Assembly (NCBI GenBank): GCA_027533385.1
Contig: JAPZUE010000006.1
Span: 1-64,000 of the forward strand
Direction: 5' to 3'
Length of the DNA stretch: 64,000 nt
Source of the DNA: Rhizobium sp.
Lineage (GTDB): Bacteria > Pseudomonadota > Alphaproteobacteria > Rhizobiales > Rhizobiaceae
Shown: positions 23,945 through 33,145 of the stretch, piece after piece
Numbering within the stretch: the stretch's first letter is position 1
Layout of the letters: the number at the start of each line of letters is the position of its first letter
Notes under the pieces: model-generated
Told to the model about the DNA's origin: nothing
What the model saw: the letters and a program-made list of their open reading frames with translations, nothing else
Databases searched by the model: none
Position numbers and translations under genes: made by a program

Positions 23945-24778
23945 TCACGCCTCCTCGGCGGAGCTTGGGAATGTCAGCCCGCTCCAGCCGGGAAGTGCCA
24001 CGGTGACCGGCACCTCGCCGGCAACGATCGGGTTGCCGGCCGCCATGGCTTCTCCTGCCTTGTCGATCCTGACGATCGCAAGCCCTCGTTCCCCGGCCAC
24101 CGTGCCAAGCGTACCGATCGACTTGCCGCCGATGGAGATGTCGGTTCCGGATGCGGGCAGAGCCGTCTCGGCCGAGATGATCACCACGCGGCGGCGTGCC
24201 GTTGACCGGTGCTGCATGCGCGACACCACTTCCTGGCCGACATAACAGCCTTTGCGGAAGGAGACACCCCCGGATTTGTCGAACAACACGTCGTGTGGAA
24301 AGGCGTCTGACAAGGGGTAGTCCGCGCCCGATTCCGGCACCGCATGCAGGATACGCAGCGCGTCATATCCCCCGCGTTCACCGGCTTGTCCGATCTGACC
24401 AGGCTGGCGGCGAACCTCCGTGCCGCCGAGCGCGAATCGATGGTCGGCAACCCCCTGGCCAGGCTCACCCCAGGTGACGGTCGTGCCCCTCTCGGTAAGG
24501 GCCTCGATCGTCACAGCCGCGCGAAGCTTGTACATCGTCATGCGCTTGACGAAGGCTTCCCGTTGATCGCTGCGAATATCGACGAGGAAGCCGCCGTCCT
24601 CGCGCGAGATGAGGAAATCGAAGAGGATCTTGCCTTGCGGGGTCAAAAGCGCGCCGGGGCGCAGCTCGTCAGCGCTAAGCGCGCCGAGATCCGTTGTGAT
24701 GAGGTTTTGCAGGAAGTGTTCCGCATCCGGACCGGCAATTCTGACGAAGCTGCGATCGGGCAGGAAGGCTGAAGGCAT
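23945..24778 (-). CDS. ygfZ: Folate-binding protein YgfZ (Fe-S cluster repair)
   Basis: This 277-aa protein has the YgfZ signature KGCYVGQEVVSRMQHR at about residues 178-193 and a GcvT-like fold N-terminal to it (SFVRIAGPDAEHFLQNLITTDL). YgfZ supports Fe-S cluster assembly or repair with folate. It is the first gene of the four-gene set ending in the NadQ-like regulator. NadA, encoded nearby, is an Fe-S enzyme, so the proximity is suggestive only. Confidence 0.93.
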   Translation of the reverse strand: MPSAFLPDRSFVRIAGPDAEHFLQNLITTDLGALSADELRPGALLTPQGKILFDFLISREDGGFLVDIRSDQREAFVKRMTMYKLRAAVTIEALTERGTTVTWGEPGQGVADHRFALGGTEVRRQPGQIGQAGERGGYDALRILHAVPESGADYPLSDAFPHDVLFDKSGGVSFRKGCYVGQEVVSRMQHRSTARRRVVIISAETALPASGTDISIGGKSIGTLGTVAGERGLAIVRIDKAGEAMAAGNPIVAGEVPVTVALPGWSGLTFPSSAEEA

Positions 24779-24885
24779 GGGAGGTCACCAGACTGTTGTG
24801 ATGCCGACTGAGTTAGTGGCTGCCAGTCTAGACGACAAGCAGTCTCCATCACAGCCCACAGTTTGGCCCAGGCTCTGAAGTGTCG

Positions 24886-25626
24886 TCAGTCGCCGACCGA
24901 CAGGAACTTCCATCGTCCGTCCGGCGTGATACCGACGCGGAAGAAGTTGTAGTTTCCGTATTCCTGCATGCCCGCGACGTCACCGGCAGTGACGATTCGC
25001 AGCAGTTCGACCTTTTCCTGCGGTGTCAGCAACCCGAGCGACTTGCCGGCGAAATAGGGCCAGACATAGGTCTCGTCGGGCGTGCCCTTGTCGATCTGCA
25101 CGAAGCCGGTCGAGAGGATGTCGAGCAGGATGGCCAGAATTTCCATGCCTTCGCTGTCGCCGGAAATCGCCTTGAGGGCCTCGATCGGATCCTGCTCCGG
25201 CTCCTGCACCGGCACCACGGTCTGATCCGGACCCGGGTTCATCAACGGTTTGAGTTTCGAGATGTCACCTGTCGCCGCCGCCTCCATGATCCGCTGGCGC
25301 ATGCGGCGGACCGGCTCGGGCGCCTTCTCGATGTCATAGATGACTTCTGCGGGCGGGGAGGGTGGCTCGACGCTGTCCAGCTCTTCCGGCTCGTCCTGTT
25401 TGATGAGCGGATCCGGATCGGGGATGACCGGTATCGAATCCTCGAGGATCTCCGGCTCATCGCTGGGCAAGGGCTCGGATGGTGTGGCCCCGTCCTCGGC
25501 AGTTGGCGGTGTTACGTCCTTGATGTCGGACAGGGCGACGGCGGATGGTGCCGCCATCAGGGAGGCTAGCATGAGCGTCAGCGCGCTCGTCAAGCGAAGG
25601 AGCCTGACCCGCGACGAGATCATCAT
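24886..25626 (-). CDS. Exported, proline/acidic-rich hypothetical protein
   Basis: This 246-aa protein has a signal peptide (basic start, hydrophobic stretch to about residue 30, cleavage near AVA-LSD). A disordered Pro/Glu/Asp linker (about 35-95) follows, then a helical domain with IEALKAISGDSEGMEILAILLDILSTGFVQID. The C-terminus ends in a small beta-like GITPDGRWKFLSVGD. I do not recognise a family with a function. It follows the 85-aa gene by 20 bases on the same strand. Confidence 0.7.
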   Translation of the reverse strand: MMISSRVRLLRLTSALTLMLASLMAAPSAVALSDIKDVTPPTAEDGATPSEPLPSDEPEILEDSIPVIPDPDPLIKQDEPEELDSVEPPSPPAEVIYDIEKAPEPVRRMRQRIMEAAATGDISKLKPLMNPGPDQTVVPVQEPEQDPIEALKAISGDSEGMEILAILLDILSTGFVQIDKGTPDETYVWPYFAGKSLGLLTPQEKVELLRIVTAGDVAGMQEYGNYNFFRVGITPDGRWKFLSVGD

Positions 25627-25646
25627 TCTGTTCCTCGATTGCTGTC

Positions 25647-25904
25647 TTACTGGAGCTGGCGCTCGGGCGAGAATTCGCCGGCGAGCAGCCGGGTCTTGAG
25701 CGCGTCGAGAATGGCCTCGGCACCATGTTCGCCATGGATGCGAATGGTCTCGCGCATGGCCAGCGCAAAGGCCGCGTCGGCGATGATTTCGGGCTCGATT
25801 CCGTCGGCCATGCCGTCGGCCCAGGCCTCGTTCTGGTATTCCAGCGCAGCCTGCATCTTTTCGTGCACGATCATCTCATCGATTTCGTTGCGGCGCGGTT
25901 CCAT
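25647..25904 (-). CDS. Small hypothetical protein (85 aa)
   Basis: The product from ATG 25904 is acidic and helical (EIDEMIVHEKMQAALEYQNE, then IIADAAFALAMRETIRIHGE). No membrane or signal segment is seen. ATG 25904 is chosen because GAGG lies 8-9 bases upstream; ATG 25910 is too close to it. It is 20 bases upstream of the exported protein gene and probably co-transcribed. The family is unknown to me. Confidence 0.6.
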   Translation of the reverse strand: MEPRRNEIDEMIVHEKMQAALEYQNEAWADGMADGIEPEIIADAAFALAMRETIRIHGEHGAEAILDALKTRLLAGEFSPERQLQ

Positions 25905-25998
25905 AGGCATTCCTCAAAGCACTTACTCAGTCCTTAACGACCCTATCAGCCTTTTGCCAAAACGACACGGGGGCAGACCAAAAGAGGTGAATTAATCG

Positions 25999-26421
25999 TT
26001 AATTTCCGAAGCGCGCGGTAATTTCTGTGGCAAGTGTTGCGCCTTCGTTACGGTAATTCTGCTCTGCACGAACTGCAGCCGGTGTGCAAGTGGTGTAAAC
26101 GGAGGCAAAGGAGCGGTAGCCGCGGTTGTAGGCGGCCGTCATCCGCGCCCGCCGCTTCGGCTCTGTTTGTGTTTCGGCGTCGAGCAGTTCCTGAAGCGAC
26201 CGCCGCCATTCCGGTTCCCCATCCGCCTTGCAGAGGTTCCTGAGGTAGTGGACCGCCCCGATGATCTCCGAAAGCCGTGCCAGACGATCGTCATAGGGCG
26301 TCGGCTTTTCGGTTTCGACCACCGGCGGTGGCACCACCTCGATTGTGTCCTGCGCGGCCACCGGACCGGCAAGCAGCAGCAGGAGTGGGGCAAGGCGCAG
26401 GGTATCCATCCGGTGGCTCAT
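25999..26421 (-). CDS. TIGR02301-family exported protein
   Basis: This 140-aa protein has a signal peptide (LAPLLLLLAGPVAAQ) and then the family pattern: LARLSEIIGAVHYLRNLCKADGEPEWR and CTPAAVRAEQNYRNEGATLATEI. The two cysteines may form a disulfide. The function is unknown; the family is restricted to Alphaproteobacteria. Its start overlaps the NUDIX stop (ATGA). Confidence 0.85.
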   Translation of the reverse strand: MSHRMDTLRLAPLLLLLAGPVAAQDTIEVVPPPVVETEKPTPYDDRLARLSEIIGAVHYLRNLCKADGEPEWRRSLQELLDAETQTEPKRRARMTAAYNRGYRSFASVYTTCTPAAVRAEQNYRNEGATLATEITARFGN

Positions 26422-26843
26422 GCTTCGGCCCCGACATTGAGATCCGGAGACAGGCGCAGGATGCAGGCGCGCACGCTTTCCGGAATGGGAAGTTCAAGAA
26501 TCTCCTCCGGCAAGAACCATCCTGCCTCGAGTGCATCGCTCTGGGCCTCTGCCCGTTCGCCGTCATCGGCCTCGACCTTGAAGACCGAGAGCAGGAAATG
26601 GCTGCCGGTCACACCGGCTTCCGGCAGAAGTTCGACGGTTTCGAACAGGCGCGGATTGCGGCCGATGAGGCCCGTTTCTTCGAAAAGCTCTCGCAAGGCT
26701 GTCTGTTCCGGTGTTTCTCCCGGTTCGGCCCGCCCGCCGGGGAAGGCATAGAGATCGGCCGCCGGCGGATTGCCACGACGGACGAGAAGATAACGCCCGG
26801 CCCGTTCGACGATGGCGGAAGAGGCGAGGCGGGGCATGCTCAT
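26418..26843 (-). CDS. NUDIX hydrolase
   Basis: This 141-aa enzyme has a complete NUDIX box GGRAEPGETPEQTALRELFEETGLIG (GX5EX7REUXEEXGU) near residues 35-60. The opening SAIVERAGRYLLVRRGNPPA is typical of nucleoside-diphosphate-linked substrates such as ADP-ribose, but the exact substrate is not readable. The start at 26843 is chosen over 26951 because the extra N-terminal residues do not match the family. Divergent from the SRAP gene and overlapping TIGR02301 by ATGA. Confidence 0.87.
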   Translation of the reverse strand: MSMPRLASSAIVERAGRYLLVRRGNPPAADLYAFPGGRAEPGETPEQTALRELFEETGLIGRNPRLFETVELLPEAGVTGSHFLLSVFKVEADDGERAEAQSDALEAGWFLPEEILELPIPESVRACILRLSPDLNVGAEA

Positions 26844-26977
26844 GAAACGGGAACTCCGATCTTTGACGCGCAGCAGGTCGCGAAGCAGCGCAAGCGCGAT
26901 TATCGCGGGCTTTGGCGGGCCCTGCAAGCGTGGCGTCTTGTCTTGACCCATGGGGGAGGGACTGCCATCTACAGAAC

Positions 26978-27742
26978 ATGTGTGGACGTTTTGCCCTGAC
27001 AGCCAGCCCGGAAGAAGTGGCGGAGATCCTCGGCGTGATGGAGCTCGAGGGTTTTCCGCCGCGCTACAACATTGCCCCGACGCAACCGATCCTGGTCGCC
27101 GTGGCGGCGCCGCCTCTCGAGCCTGGCTCGAACCGTCCGGATCGCATGGCCGTCCTCGTGCGCTGGGGGCTCATTCCCTCCTGGGTCAAGGATCCCAAGG
27201 AATTCACGCTGCTGATCAATGCCCGTTCCGAAACGGCGATCGAGAAGGCCTCCTTTCGCGCCGCCATGCGTCATCGTCGAATCCTCGTTCCAGCCTCCGG
27301 CTTCTACGAATGGCACCGCCCGCCGAAGGAAAGCGGCGAGAAACTGCAGGCCTACTGGATCCGCCCGCGCCATGGCGGCATCGTCTGCTTCGGCGGGCTG
27401 ATGGAAACCTATATGTCGAAGGACGGCTCCGAGCTCGACACGGGCTGCATCCTGACGGTCGGGGCCAACAGAACCATCGGCGAGATCCATGATCGCATGC
27501 CGGTGGTGATTGGACCGGAAGACTTCACACGCTGGCTCGACTGCCGCGCCGGCGAACCCCGGGACATCGTTGACCTGATGCGTCCCGCCCCGGAAGACTT
27601 CTTCGAGGCGATCCCGGTCTCCGATCTGGTCAACAAGGTTGCAAATGTCGGCCAGGACCTGCAGACCCCTGTTGCCCTTGCTCCGAAAAAGCAAAAGCCC
27701 GCCGCAGGCAAAGCCGACGACGGGCAGATGAGCTTGTTCTAG
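26978..27742 (+). CDS. SOS response-associated peptidase (SRAP/YedK/HMCES)
   Basis: This 254-aa protein starts MCGRFALTASPEEVAEILG. C2 becomes N-terminal after Met removal and makes a thiazolidine crosslink to abasic sites in ssDNA. Conserved motifs are PRYNIAPTQPI (N), NARSETAIEKASFR (E), LVPASGFYEWHR (E) and GEIHDRMPVVI (H). All catalytic positions are present. The start is fixed by C2 and lies 134 bases from the divergent NUDIX start. Confidence 0.93.
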   Translation: MCGRFALTASPEEVAEILGVMELEGFPPRYNIAPTQPILVAVAAPPLEPGSNRPDRMAVLVRWGLIPSWVKDPKEFTLLINARSETAIEKASFRAAMRHRRILVPASGFYEWHRPPKESGEKLQAYWIRPRHGGIVCFGGLMETYMSKDGSELDTGCILTVGANRTIGEIHDRMPVVIGPEDFTRWLDCRAGEPRDIVDLMRPAPEDFFEAIPVSDLVNKVANVGQDLQTPVALAPKKQKPAAGKADDGQMSLF

Positions 27743-27756
27743 GGGAGATTTGCGCC

Positions 27757-27900
27757 TCAGGCGATCTTCGGTGCCGGCTTGCGCTTCAGCATCAGGGCTG
27801 CCGCAAGCACGGCCTTCAGGCCAAGCGGGCGGTAGTTCAGCGCCAGATTCTCATTTGCCGGCTTCTGCTGCTCGGCTTGGGTCTCAGTCGTCATCGTCAT
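27757..27900 (-). CDS. Small protein (47 aa), conserved type unknown
   Basis: ATG 27900 follows AAGGAAC. The product has a polar N-terminus (TETQAEQQKPANENLALNY) and a hydrophobic-basic C-terminal half (LGLKAVLAAALMLKRKPAP) that could associate with the membrane. I do not recognise a family. A longer frame starting at 28071 has no supporting ribosome site. It converges with the SRAP gene. Confidence 0.5.
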   Translation of the reverse strand: MTMTTETQAEQQKPANENLALNYRPLGLKAVLAAALMLKRKPAPKIA

Positions 27901-28089
27901 GTTCCTTGGAGTGTTTCCTGACCGGTGCATTTTTTTGTTTTCGGCTCTCTCTGTGGAGATCATGACAAAAGCGTGGCCGGGGCTCTGACTCAAATCAAAT
28001 TTGGAGAAAAAGAGTAGATATGGAGAGCCCCGCGCAAGCTTTTTGGCCTGGCGGGGCTGAAAATTCTTCAATTCGAGAGAAAAACGGCG

Positions 28090-28950
28090 TCAAACGCCCC
28101 GATCGATCTCGGAAAGTCCCTTTTCGGCTGATTCCTCGCCGATGGTCAGCGTGCCGTAGCGCCGATGCCAGTTTCTCGCCCCGAAGGGCAGCGAGCAGAG
28201 ATAGAGAAGCACACTGACAACAAGCACTTCCCAGGTGAAGCTCATCAGAAGCGCGACATAGAGCACGACGCCGAGAATCATCGGAAGCACGAGATCACGG
28301 CGGATATGGCTCGTCTCCGACTTGCCCGACCAGACCGGCAGGCGGCTGACGAGAAGATAGGCGATGATGATCGTATAGGCCGTGCTGGCATAGGCGAAGA
28401 CGCCCACCGGTGCCACACCGAGAAAACCGAGATAGACGGGCAGCATCACCAGGGCAGCACCGGCAGGTGCGGGCACGCCGACGAAGAATTCCGACTGCCA
28501 GGGTGCCTTGGTTTCGCGATCGGCCATGACGTTGAAGCGCGCCAGGCGAAGCCCGGCGGCGATCGCGTAGATCAAGGCAGCGATCCAGCCGAGCGAGCGT
28601 GCCTGATCGAGCACGAAGACATAGAGCACAAGGGCTGGCGCGACGCCGAAATTGATGATGTCGGCGAGCGAATCCATCTGGGCACCGAACTTCGACGTCG
28701 CCTTCATCATCCGCGCGATGCGCCCGTCGATGCCGTCGAGGAAGGCAGCGGCAAGCACCATGGCCACCGCCAACTCGTAGCGATTCTCAAAAGCGAGCCG
28801 AATGCCCGTCAGGCCCGCGCAGATCGCCATGACGGTGATCAGATTGGGAATGATCAGGCGCAGCGGGATTTCGCGCAGGCGAGGTCCCCTTGCGCCACCA
28901 TCGGCCTTGGCGCTGCCGCGAGTTTCGATCGAGCTGGGCTGCTGGTCCAT
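28090..28950 (-). CDS. pssA: CDP-diacylglycerol-serine O-phosphatidyltransferase
   Basis: This 286-aa integral membrane enzyme makes phosphatidylserine from CDP-diacylglycerol and L-serine. The CDP-alcohol phosphotransferase motif is DGIDGRIARMMKATSKFGAQ followed by MDSLAD, matching DGX2AR-X8-GX3DX3D. Roughly eight membrane helices follow or flank it. It is 11 bases from the psd stop on the same strand; psd is upstream, as is usual in rhizobia. Confidence 0.93.
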   Translation of the reverse strand: MDQQPSSIETRGSAKADGGARGPRLREIPLRLIIPNLITVMAICAGLTGIRLAFENRYELAVAMVLAAAFLDGIDGRIARMMKATSKFGAQMDSLADIINFGVAPALVLYVFVLDQARSLGWIAALIYAIAAGLRLARFNVMADRETKAPWQSEFFVGVPAPAGAALVMLPVYLGFLGVAPVGVFAYASTAYTIIIAYLLVSRLPVWSGKSETSHIRRDLVLPMILGVVLYVALLMSFTWEVLVVSVLLYLCSLPFGARNWHRRYGTLTIGEESAEKGLSEIDRGV

Positions 28951-28961
28951 CGAAGATTTCC

Positions 28962-29660
28962 TCAGCTGCGGCGGCTGATGACCGGCCCCTTGGCCGAGCC
29001 GAACTCGGCGATCACGGTTTCCCCGGCAATTGCGGTCTGGCCGAGCGAGACGCGCGGCTCGGCACCGGCCGGCAGGAACACGTCGAGGCGCGAACCGAAG
29101 CGGATCAGGCCGAAGCGCTCGCCGGCATCCAGCGGTTCGTTCATGTTTGTCCAGCAGATGATGCGACGGGCAACCAGGCCGGCGATCTGAACGACGCCGA
29201 TCCTGCCATGCTTGCTCTCGATGACCAGGCCGTTGCGCTCGTTGTCGGTCGAAGCCTTGTCAAGCTCGGCATTGAGGAACTGGCCTTCCTTGTAGGCGAT
29301 CGTCGTCACGCGACCACGCACCGGTGCCCGGTTCACATGGCAGTTGAAGACATTCATGAAGATCGTGATGCGCAGCAGCGGCTCGGTGCCGAGGTCGAGT
29401 TCCTGCGGCGGCACGGCCATCTGGACCGAGGACACGCGACCGTCCGCCGGGCTGATGACGAGGTCGTCATCCTGCGGCGTCACGCGCTCGGGATCGCGGA
29501 AGAAGTAAGCGCACCAGAGGGTGAGCACCATGCCGACCCAGAACAGCGGATCCCAGATCCAGCCAAGCACCAGCGATGCGACGAAGAAGGCCGCGACAAA
29601 GGGATAGCCTTCCTTGTGCACCGGCACGATCGTCTTGCGGATGGTTTCGAACAGATCCAT
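28962..29660 (-). CDS. psd: Phosphatidylserine decarboxylase (short form)
   Basis: This 232-aa enzyme decarboxylates phosphatidylserine to phosphatidylethanolamine. Self-cleavage to a pyruvoyl group occurs at a GS site: [14 protein letters not shown] (S in FGS) fits the short bacterial/archaeal-type Psd. Two N-terminal membrane segments (about 18-45) anchor it. [15 protein letters not shown] and [17 protein letters not shown] are other family motifs. It forms an operon with pssA. Confidence 0.93.
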   Translation of the reverse strand: MDLFETIRKTIVPVHKEGYPFVAAFFVASLVLGWIWDPLFWVGMVLTLWCAYFFRDPERVTPQDDDLVISPADGRVSSVQMAVPPQELDLGTEPLLRITIFMNVFNCHVNRAPVRGRVTTIAYKEGQFLNAELDKASTDNERNGLVIESKHGRIGVVQIAGLVARRIICWTNMNEPLDAGERFGLIRFGSRLDVFLPAGAEPRVSLGQTAIAGETVIAEFGSAKGPVISRRS

Positions 29661-29807
29661 GGGGTCCTCGGTCTTTGTTTTTCTGTCGCCCGTGACTACT
29701 CTGAAAGCCGCAGATGGGCAATGCCGACCATCAAATCAAGCCAGGCTAAAGCAGATGTGACAATCGCCGACTGTCTCAAAAAAAGACGGGACAGGAAAAA
29801 AGTCAGA

Positions 29808-29824
29808 ATGATTTTGTAAATCAT
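29808..29824. promoter_or_regulatory. Inverted repeat ATGATTT-TGT-AAATCAT
   Basis: A perfect 7-bp inverted repeat with a 3-base spacer, in an AT-rich stretch of the 248-base divergent gap between psd and the PAS-GGDEF gene. It may be a regulator site for either gene. The rest of 29661-29908 shows no gene. Confidence 0.35.
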
Positions 29825-29908
29825 TTCACCCTAAAAAAGGGGTGTTGGATTTAACAGGAATCCGGATCGCGGTACCGCTTGAGGGCCGGTTTCGGCAAGG
29901 AATGATCG

Positions 29909-31192
29909 TTGCAGCTCGCCAGGAAAAATGAACCGGTTTCGGATGCGGTCTCGCTTGCTACGATTTCCTGGCATTCGCCCCGCGGCTTACCGCCACCCGC
30001 GCAGATTGCCTCTCTCTCTCCGGCGCATGTCACCGATCCGCAGGCCCTTGCTTCCTCTTCCGTCTGCCTTCTTGATTGCGCTGACAGCACGGCGATGTCG
30101 CATGTGGGCCGTGTCCGCGCGATCTGCGGAGATGCCGTGTTTCTGGTGGCGGTCACGCGCGGCGCAAGCCCCGAATTCCAGGTCGAACTGTTCGACGCGG
30201 GGATCGATGATCTCTTGATGGAGGAAAGTTCTCCCCATCTGTTGCGATGCCTCCTGCGCGCCAAACGCCATCTTACGATGCTGCAAGGGCATGAGCGCCA
30301 ACTGGAGGCGCTCAAGGAGAAGCTGGACACCTGGCAGGACGGGTTGGACCACCTGCCGACGCCGATCTACATCAAGGATGTGGGCGGCCGAAACATCGGC
30401 TGCAACACGGCTTTCAGCCAGTTCGTCGGAACCGAACGCCACCGTGTCATAGGCCAGACCCTCGCCGATTTTCTGCCCCATGACGCTGCCGAGGCCCACC
30501 GGGAATCCGATCTTCATGTCATGCGCAACGGAGGCGTGATCAGGGTCGAGACGGATGTCTGCGTGCCGGATACCGGCATGCGGCACATCATGTTGCACAA
30601 GGCCTGCGTCGCCACGCCGAATGGTGGCGTGCGCGGCATAGCCGGTGTCCTGATCGACATCACCGAACGCAAGGAGTTAGAGGCGCGCCTGACGGTGGCG
30701 GCCGAGCGCGATCCGCTCACCAATGCCTTCAATCGCCGCAAGTTCTTCCAGGTCGCCGCCTCCGCCATCGAGCAGGTCTCGGAGACCGTCAGGCAGTTTG
30801 CCGTGGCGGTGATCGACATCGATCACTTCAAGGCGATCAATGACGAACTGGGCCACGGTGAGGGGGATCTGACACTTTGCTCGATCGTCGACACCCTGCG
30901 CTCTCATGAGGACAAGGGCGTTCTGGTCGCCCGCGCTGGCGGTGAGGAATTCTTCGCCCTGTTCTCAGGTGAAAACGCCCAACGGGCCGAGGAAATCCTG
31001 GAGCAGATGCGGGCCGATATCGCCCGTTATTGCCAGGTGACGACCGGTATCGGGGCTGCCGGGACGATCAGCATCGGCCTTGCCGACTTCGACCCGCAGC
31101 AGGAAACGGTCGATCAGGCGCTGCGGCGTGCCGATCTCGCTTTGTATCGCGCCAAGCGTGGCGGACGAAACCGCCTTTGCCGCGCCGAGTAA
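29909..31192 (+). CDS. Diguanylate cyclase with degenerate receiver-like N-terminus and PAS domain
   Basis: This 427-aa protein likely makes c-di-GMP. The N-terminal 100 residues (VFLVAVTRGASPEFQVELFD then IDDLLMEE) resemble a response-regulator fold but no clear phospho-acceptor aspartate is seen. A PAS domain follows (about 140-255; LDHLPTPIYIKDVGGRNIGC and GIAGVLIDITERKELEARL), then a GGDEF domain (about 265-427; DPLTNAFNRRKF, VIDIDHFKAIND, VARAGGEEFFAL). GGEEF is an active variant. The start is TTG 29909 after AAGGAATGA; no ATG lies in frame before residue 63. Confidence 0.82.
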   Translation: MQLARKNEPVSDAVSLATISWHSPRGLPPPAQIASLSPAHVTDPQALASSSVCLLDCADSTAMSHVGRVRAICGDAVFLVAVTRGASPEFQVELFDAGIDDLLMEESSPHLLRCLLRAKRHLTMLQGHERQLEALKEKLDTWQDGLDHLPTPIYIKDVGGRNIGCNTAFSQFVGTERHRVIGQTLADFLPHDAAEAHRESDLHVMRNGGVIRVETDVCVPDTGMRHIMLHKACVATPNGGVRGIAGVLIDITERKELEARLTVAAERDPLTNAFNRRKFFQVAASAIEQVSETVRQFAVAVIDIDHFKAINDELGHGEGDLTLCSIVDTLRSHEDKGVLVARAGGEEFFALFSGENAQRAEEILEQMRADIARYCQVTTGIGAAGTISIGLADFDPQQETVDQALRRADLALYRAKRGGRNRLCRAE

Positions 31193-31213
31193 CCGGCAGA
31201 CCGCCGGTTACTC
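31187..31213. terminator. Perfect 11-bp hairpin between convergent genes
   Basis: GAGTAACCGGC (31187-31197), AGACC, GCCGGTTACTC (31203-31213). It includes the stop codon of the GGDEF gene and ends 16 bases before the ABC transporter stop. No T-run follows, so it may function as a shared 3'-end structure for both transcripts. Confidence 0.55.
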
Positions 31214-31228
31214 CCATCATGCCGACGA

Positions 31229-33118
31229 TCAGGTCGCCGGCGCGCGGCGGACCACCACGCCGAGTTCGTCGCTTTCACGGACCTGACGCAGCTTCTCTTC
31301 CGCCTGGGTCGCCTCGCGCTGCCGGTTCCACATCGACGCATAAAGCCCGTTCTGCTCGAGAAGCTCGGAATGGCTGCCGCGTTCGGCAATCTCGCCACCC
31401 TTGAGCACGATGATCTCGTCTGCGCCGACGACGGTCGACAGGCGATGCGCGATGACCAGCGTCGTACGGTTCTTCGAGACGATGTCGAGCGCCGACTGGA
31501 TCTCGTGTTCCGTCGTCGTGTCGAGCGCTGACGTCGCCTCATCGAGGATCAGGATCGGCGGCGCCTTGAGCACGGTGCGGGCAATCGCCACACGCTGCTT
31601 TTCGCCGCCGGAGAGTTTCAGGCCTCGCTCGCCGACCTTGGTGGCGTAGCCTTCGGGAAGCTCCTTTATGAATCGCGAGATCTGCGCCACGTCGGCGGCC
31701 TGTTCGATCTCGGCATCCGAGGCGCCGGGGCGGCCATAGCGGATGTTGTAGGCGATCGTATCGTTGAACAGCACTGTGTCCTGCGGGACCATGCCGATGG
31801 CGGCTCTCAGCGACTTCTGCGTCACGTCGCGCACGTCCTGCCCATCGATGGTGATAGACCCCTTCTGCACGTCATAGAAACGATAGAGCAGGCGGGAGAT
31901 CGTCGACTTGCCCGCACCCGAAGGGCCGACCACTGCGACGGTCTTCCCGGCCGGCACCTCGAAGGACACGCCCTTCAGGATCGGGCGGTCCGGATCATAG
32001 TGGAAATGCACATCCTTGAAGGCAATCGCACCCTGGCCGATGCTGAGCGACGTCGCGCCCGGCTTGTCCACCACCTCTGCCTCGACCTCCAGCAGATCGA
32101 ACATCTGCTCGATATCCGTCAGGCCCTGGCGGATTTCGCGGTAGACGAAGCCGATGAAGTTGAGCGGGATCGACAGCTGCATCAGCATCGCATTGACGAA
32201 GACGAAGTCGCCGATCGTCTGCTCGCCGCGCTGCACAGCCAGCGCCGACATCACCATGATGATCGCCGTGCCCACGCCGAAGATCAGACCCTGGCCGAAG
32301 TTCAGCCAGCCGAGCGAGGTCCAGACCTGGGTCGCCGATTTCTCGTATTTCGCCATCGAGGCATCGAAGCGCTTCGCTTCCATCTCCTCATTGCCGAAAT
32401 ATTTGACTGTCTCGAAATTGAGGAGCGAATCGATCGCCTTGGTATTGGCATCCGTATCGCTGTCATTCATCGCCCGGCGGATGCCGATGCGCCAGTCCGA
32501 TGCCCGGATGGTGAACCAGATATAGGCCCAGACCGTGAAGGCGGTGACGCCGAGATAGGAGAAACCGTAGGTCCACCAGAAGATCGCGGCCGTCAGCAGG
32601 AATTCAATCAGCGTCGGGATCGAGTTGAGGATCGTGAAGCGCACGATCGTTTCGATGCCCTTGGTGCCGCGTTCTATGATGCGCGAGAGGCCGCCGGTCT
32701 TGCGTTCCAGATGGAAGCGCAGCGACAGCTGGTGCATGTGCACGAAGGTCTTGTAGGCAAGCTGACGCACCGCATGCTGGCCGACGCTCGCAAACAGCGC
32801 GTCGCGCAGCTGGTTGAGGCCGACCTGCAGGATGCGGGTGACATTGTAGAAGATGACGAGAGCCACGGCACCCAGGAGGAAGGTCGGCAGAAGGCCGGCC
32901 ATGTCGATGCGGCCGTCAAGCGCATCGGTTGCCCATTTGAAGAAATAGGGCACGAGGATCAGCACGAATTTCGAGATGATCAGGAAGACCGTTGCCCAGA
33001 CGACCCGCATCTTCAGGTCGAAGCGATCGGCCGGCCACATATAGGGCCAGAGATTGACGAGGGTCTGCATCGGGTTCCCGTCATCGGCCGATACCGTCTT
33101 CTTCTTCGCCTCTGCCAT
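31229..33118 (-). CDS. ABC exporter, Atm1 family (half-transporter)
   Basis: This 629-aa half-transporter has a six-helix membrane domain (about 35-330) and an ATPase domain (about 370-610). Walker A is VGPSGAGKST, the signature LSGGEKQRVAIAR, Walker B LILDEATSALD and the H-loop VIAHRLS. The NFETVKYFGNEEMEAKRFD segment in the cytosolic loop is typical of Atm1/heavy-metal-tolerance exporters, which move glutathione-linked sulfur or iron-sulfur compounds or metals. The substrate here is inferred only. Confidence 0.9.
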   Translation of the reverse strand: MAEAKKKTVSADDGNPMQTLVNLWPYMWPADRFDLKMRVVWATVFLIISKFVLILVPYFFKWATDALDGRIDMAGLLPTFLLGAVALVIFYNVTRILQVGLNQLRDALFASVGQHAVRQLAYKTFVHMHQLSLRFHLERKTGGLSRIIERGTKGIETIVRFTILNSIPTLIEFLLTAAIFWWTYGFSYLGVTAFTVWAYIWFTIRASDWRIGIRRAMNDSDTDANTKAIDSLLNFETVKYFGNEEMEAKRFDASMAKYEKSATQVWTSLGWLNFGQGLIFGVGTAIIMVMSALAVQRGEQTIGDFVFVNAMLMQLSIPLNFIGFVYREIRQGLTDIEQMFDLLEVEAEVVDKPGATSLSIGQGAIAFKDVHFHYDPDRPILKGVSFEVPAGKTVAVVGPSGAGKSTISRLLYRFYDVQKGSITIDGQDVRDVTQKSLRAAIGMVPQDTVLFNDTIAYNIRYGRPGASDAEIEQAADVAQISRFIKELPEGYATKVGERGLKLSGGEKQRVAIARTVLKAPPILILDEATSALDTTTEHEIQSALDIVSKNRTTLVIAHRLSTVVGADEIIVLKGGEIAERGSHSELLEQNGLYASMWNRQREATQAEEKLRQVRESDELGVVVRRAPAT

Positions 33119-33145
33119 CCCCGACCTCTCGCTTGTCTGCAGATT

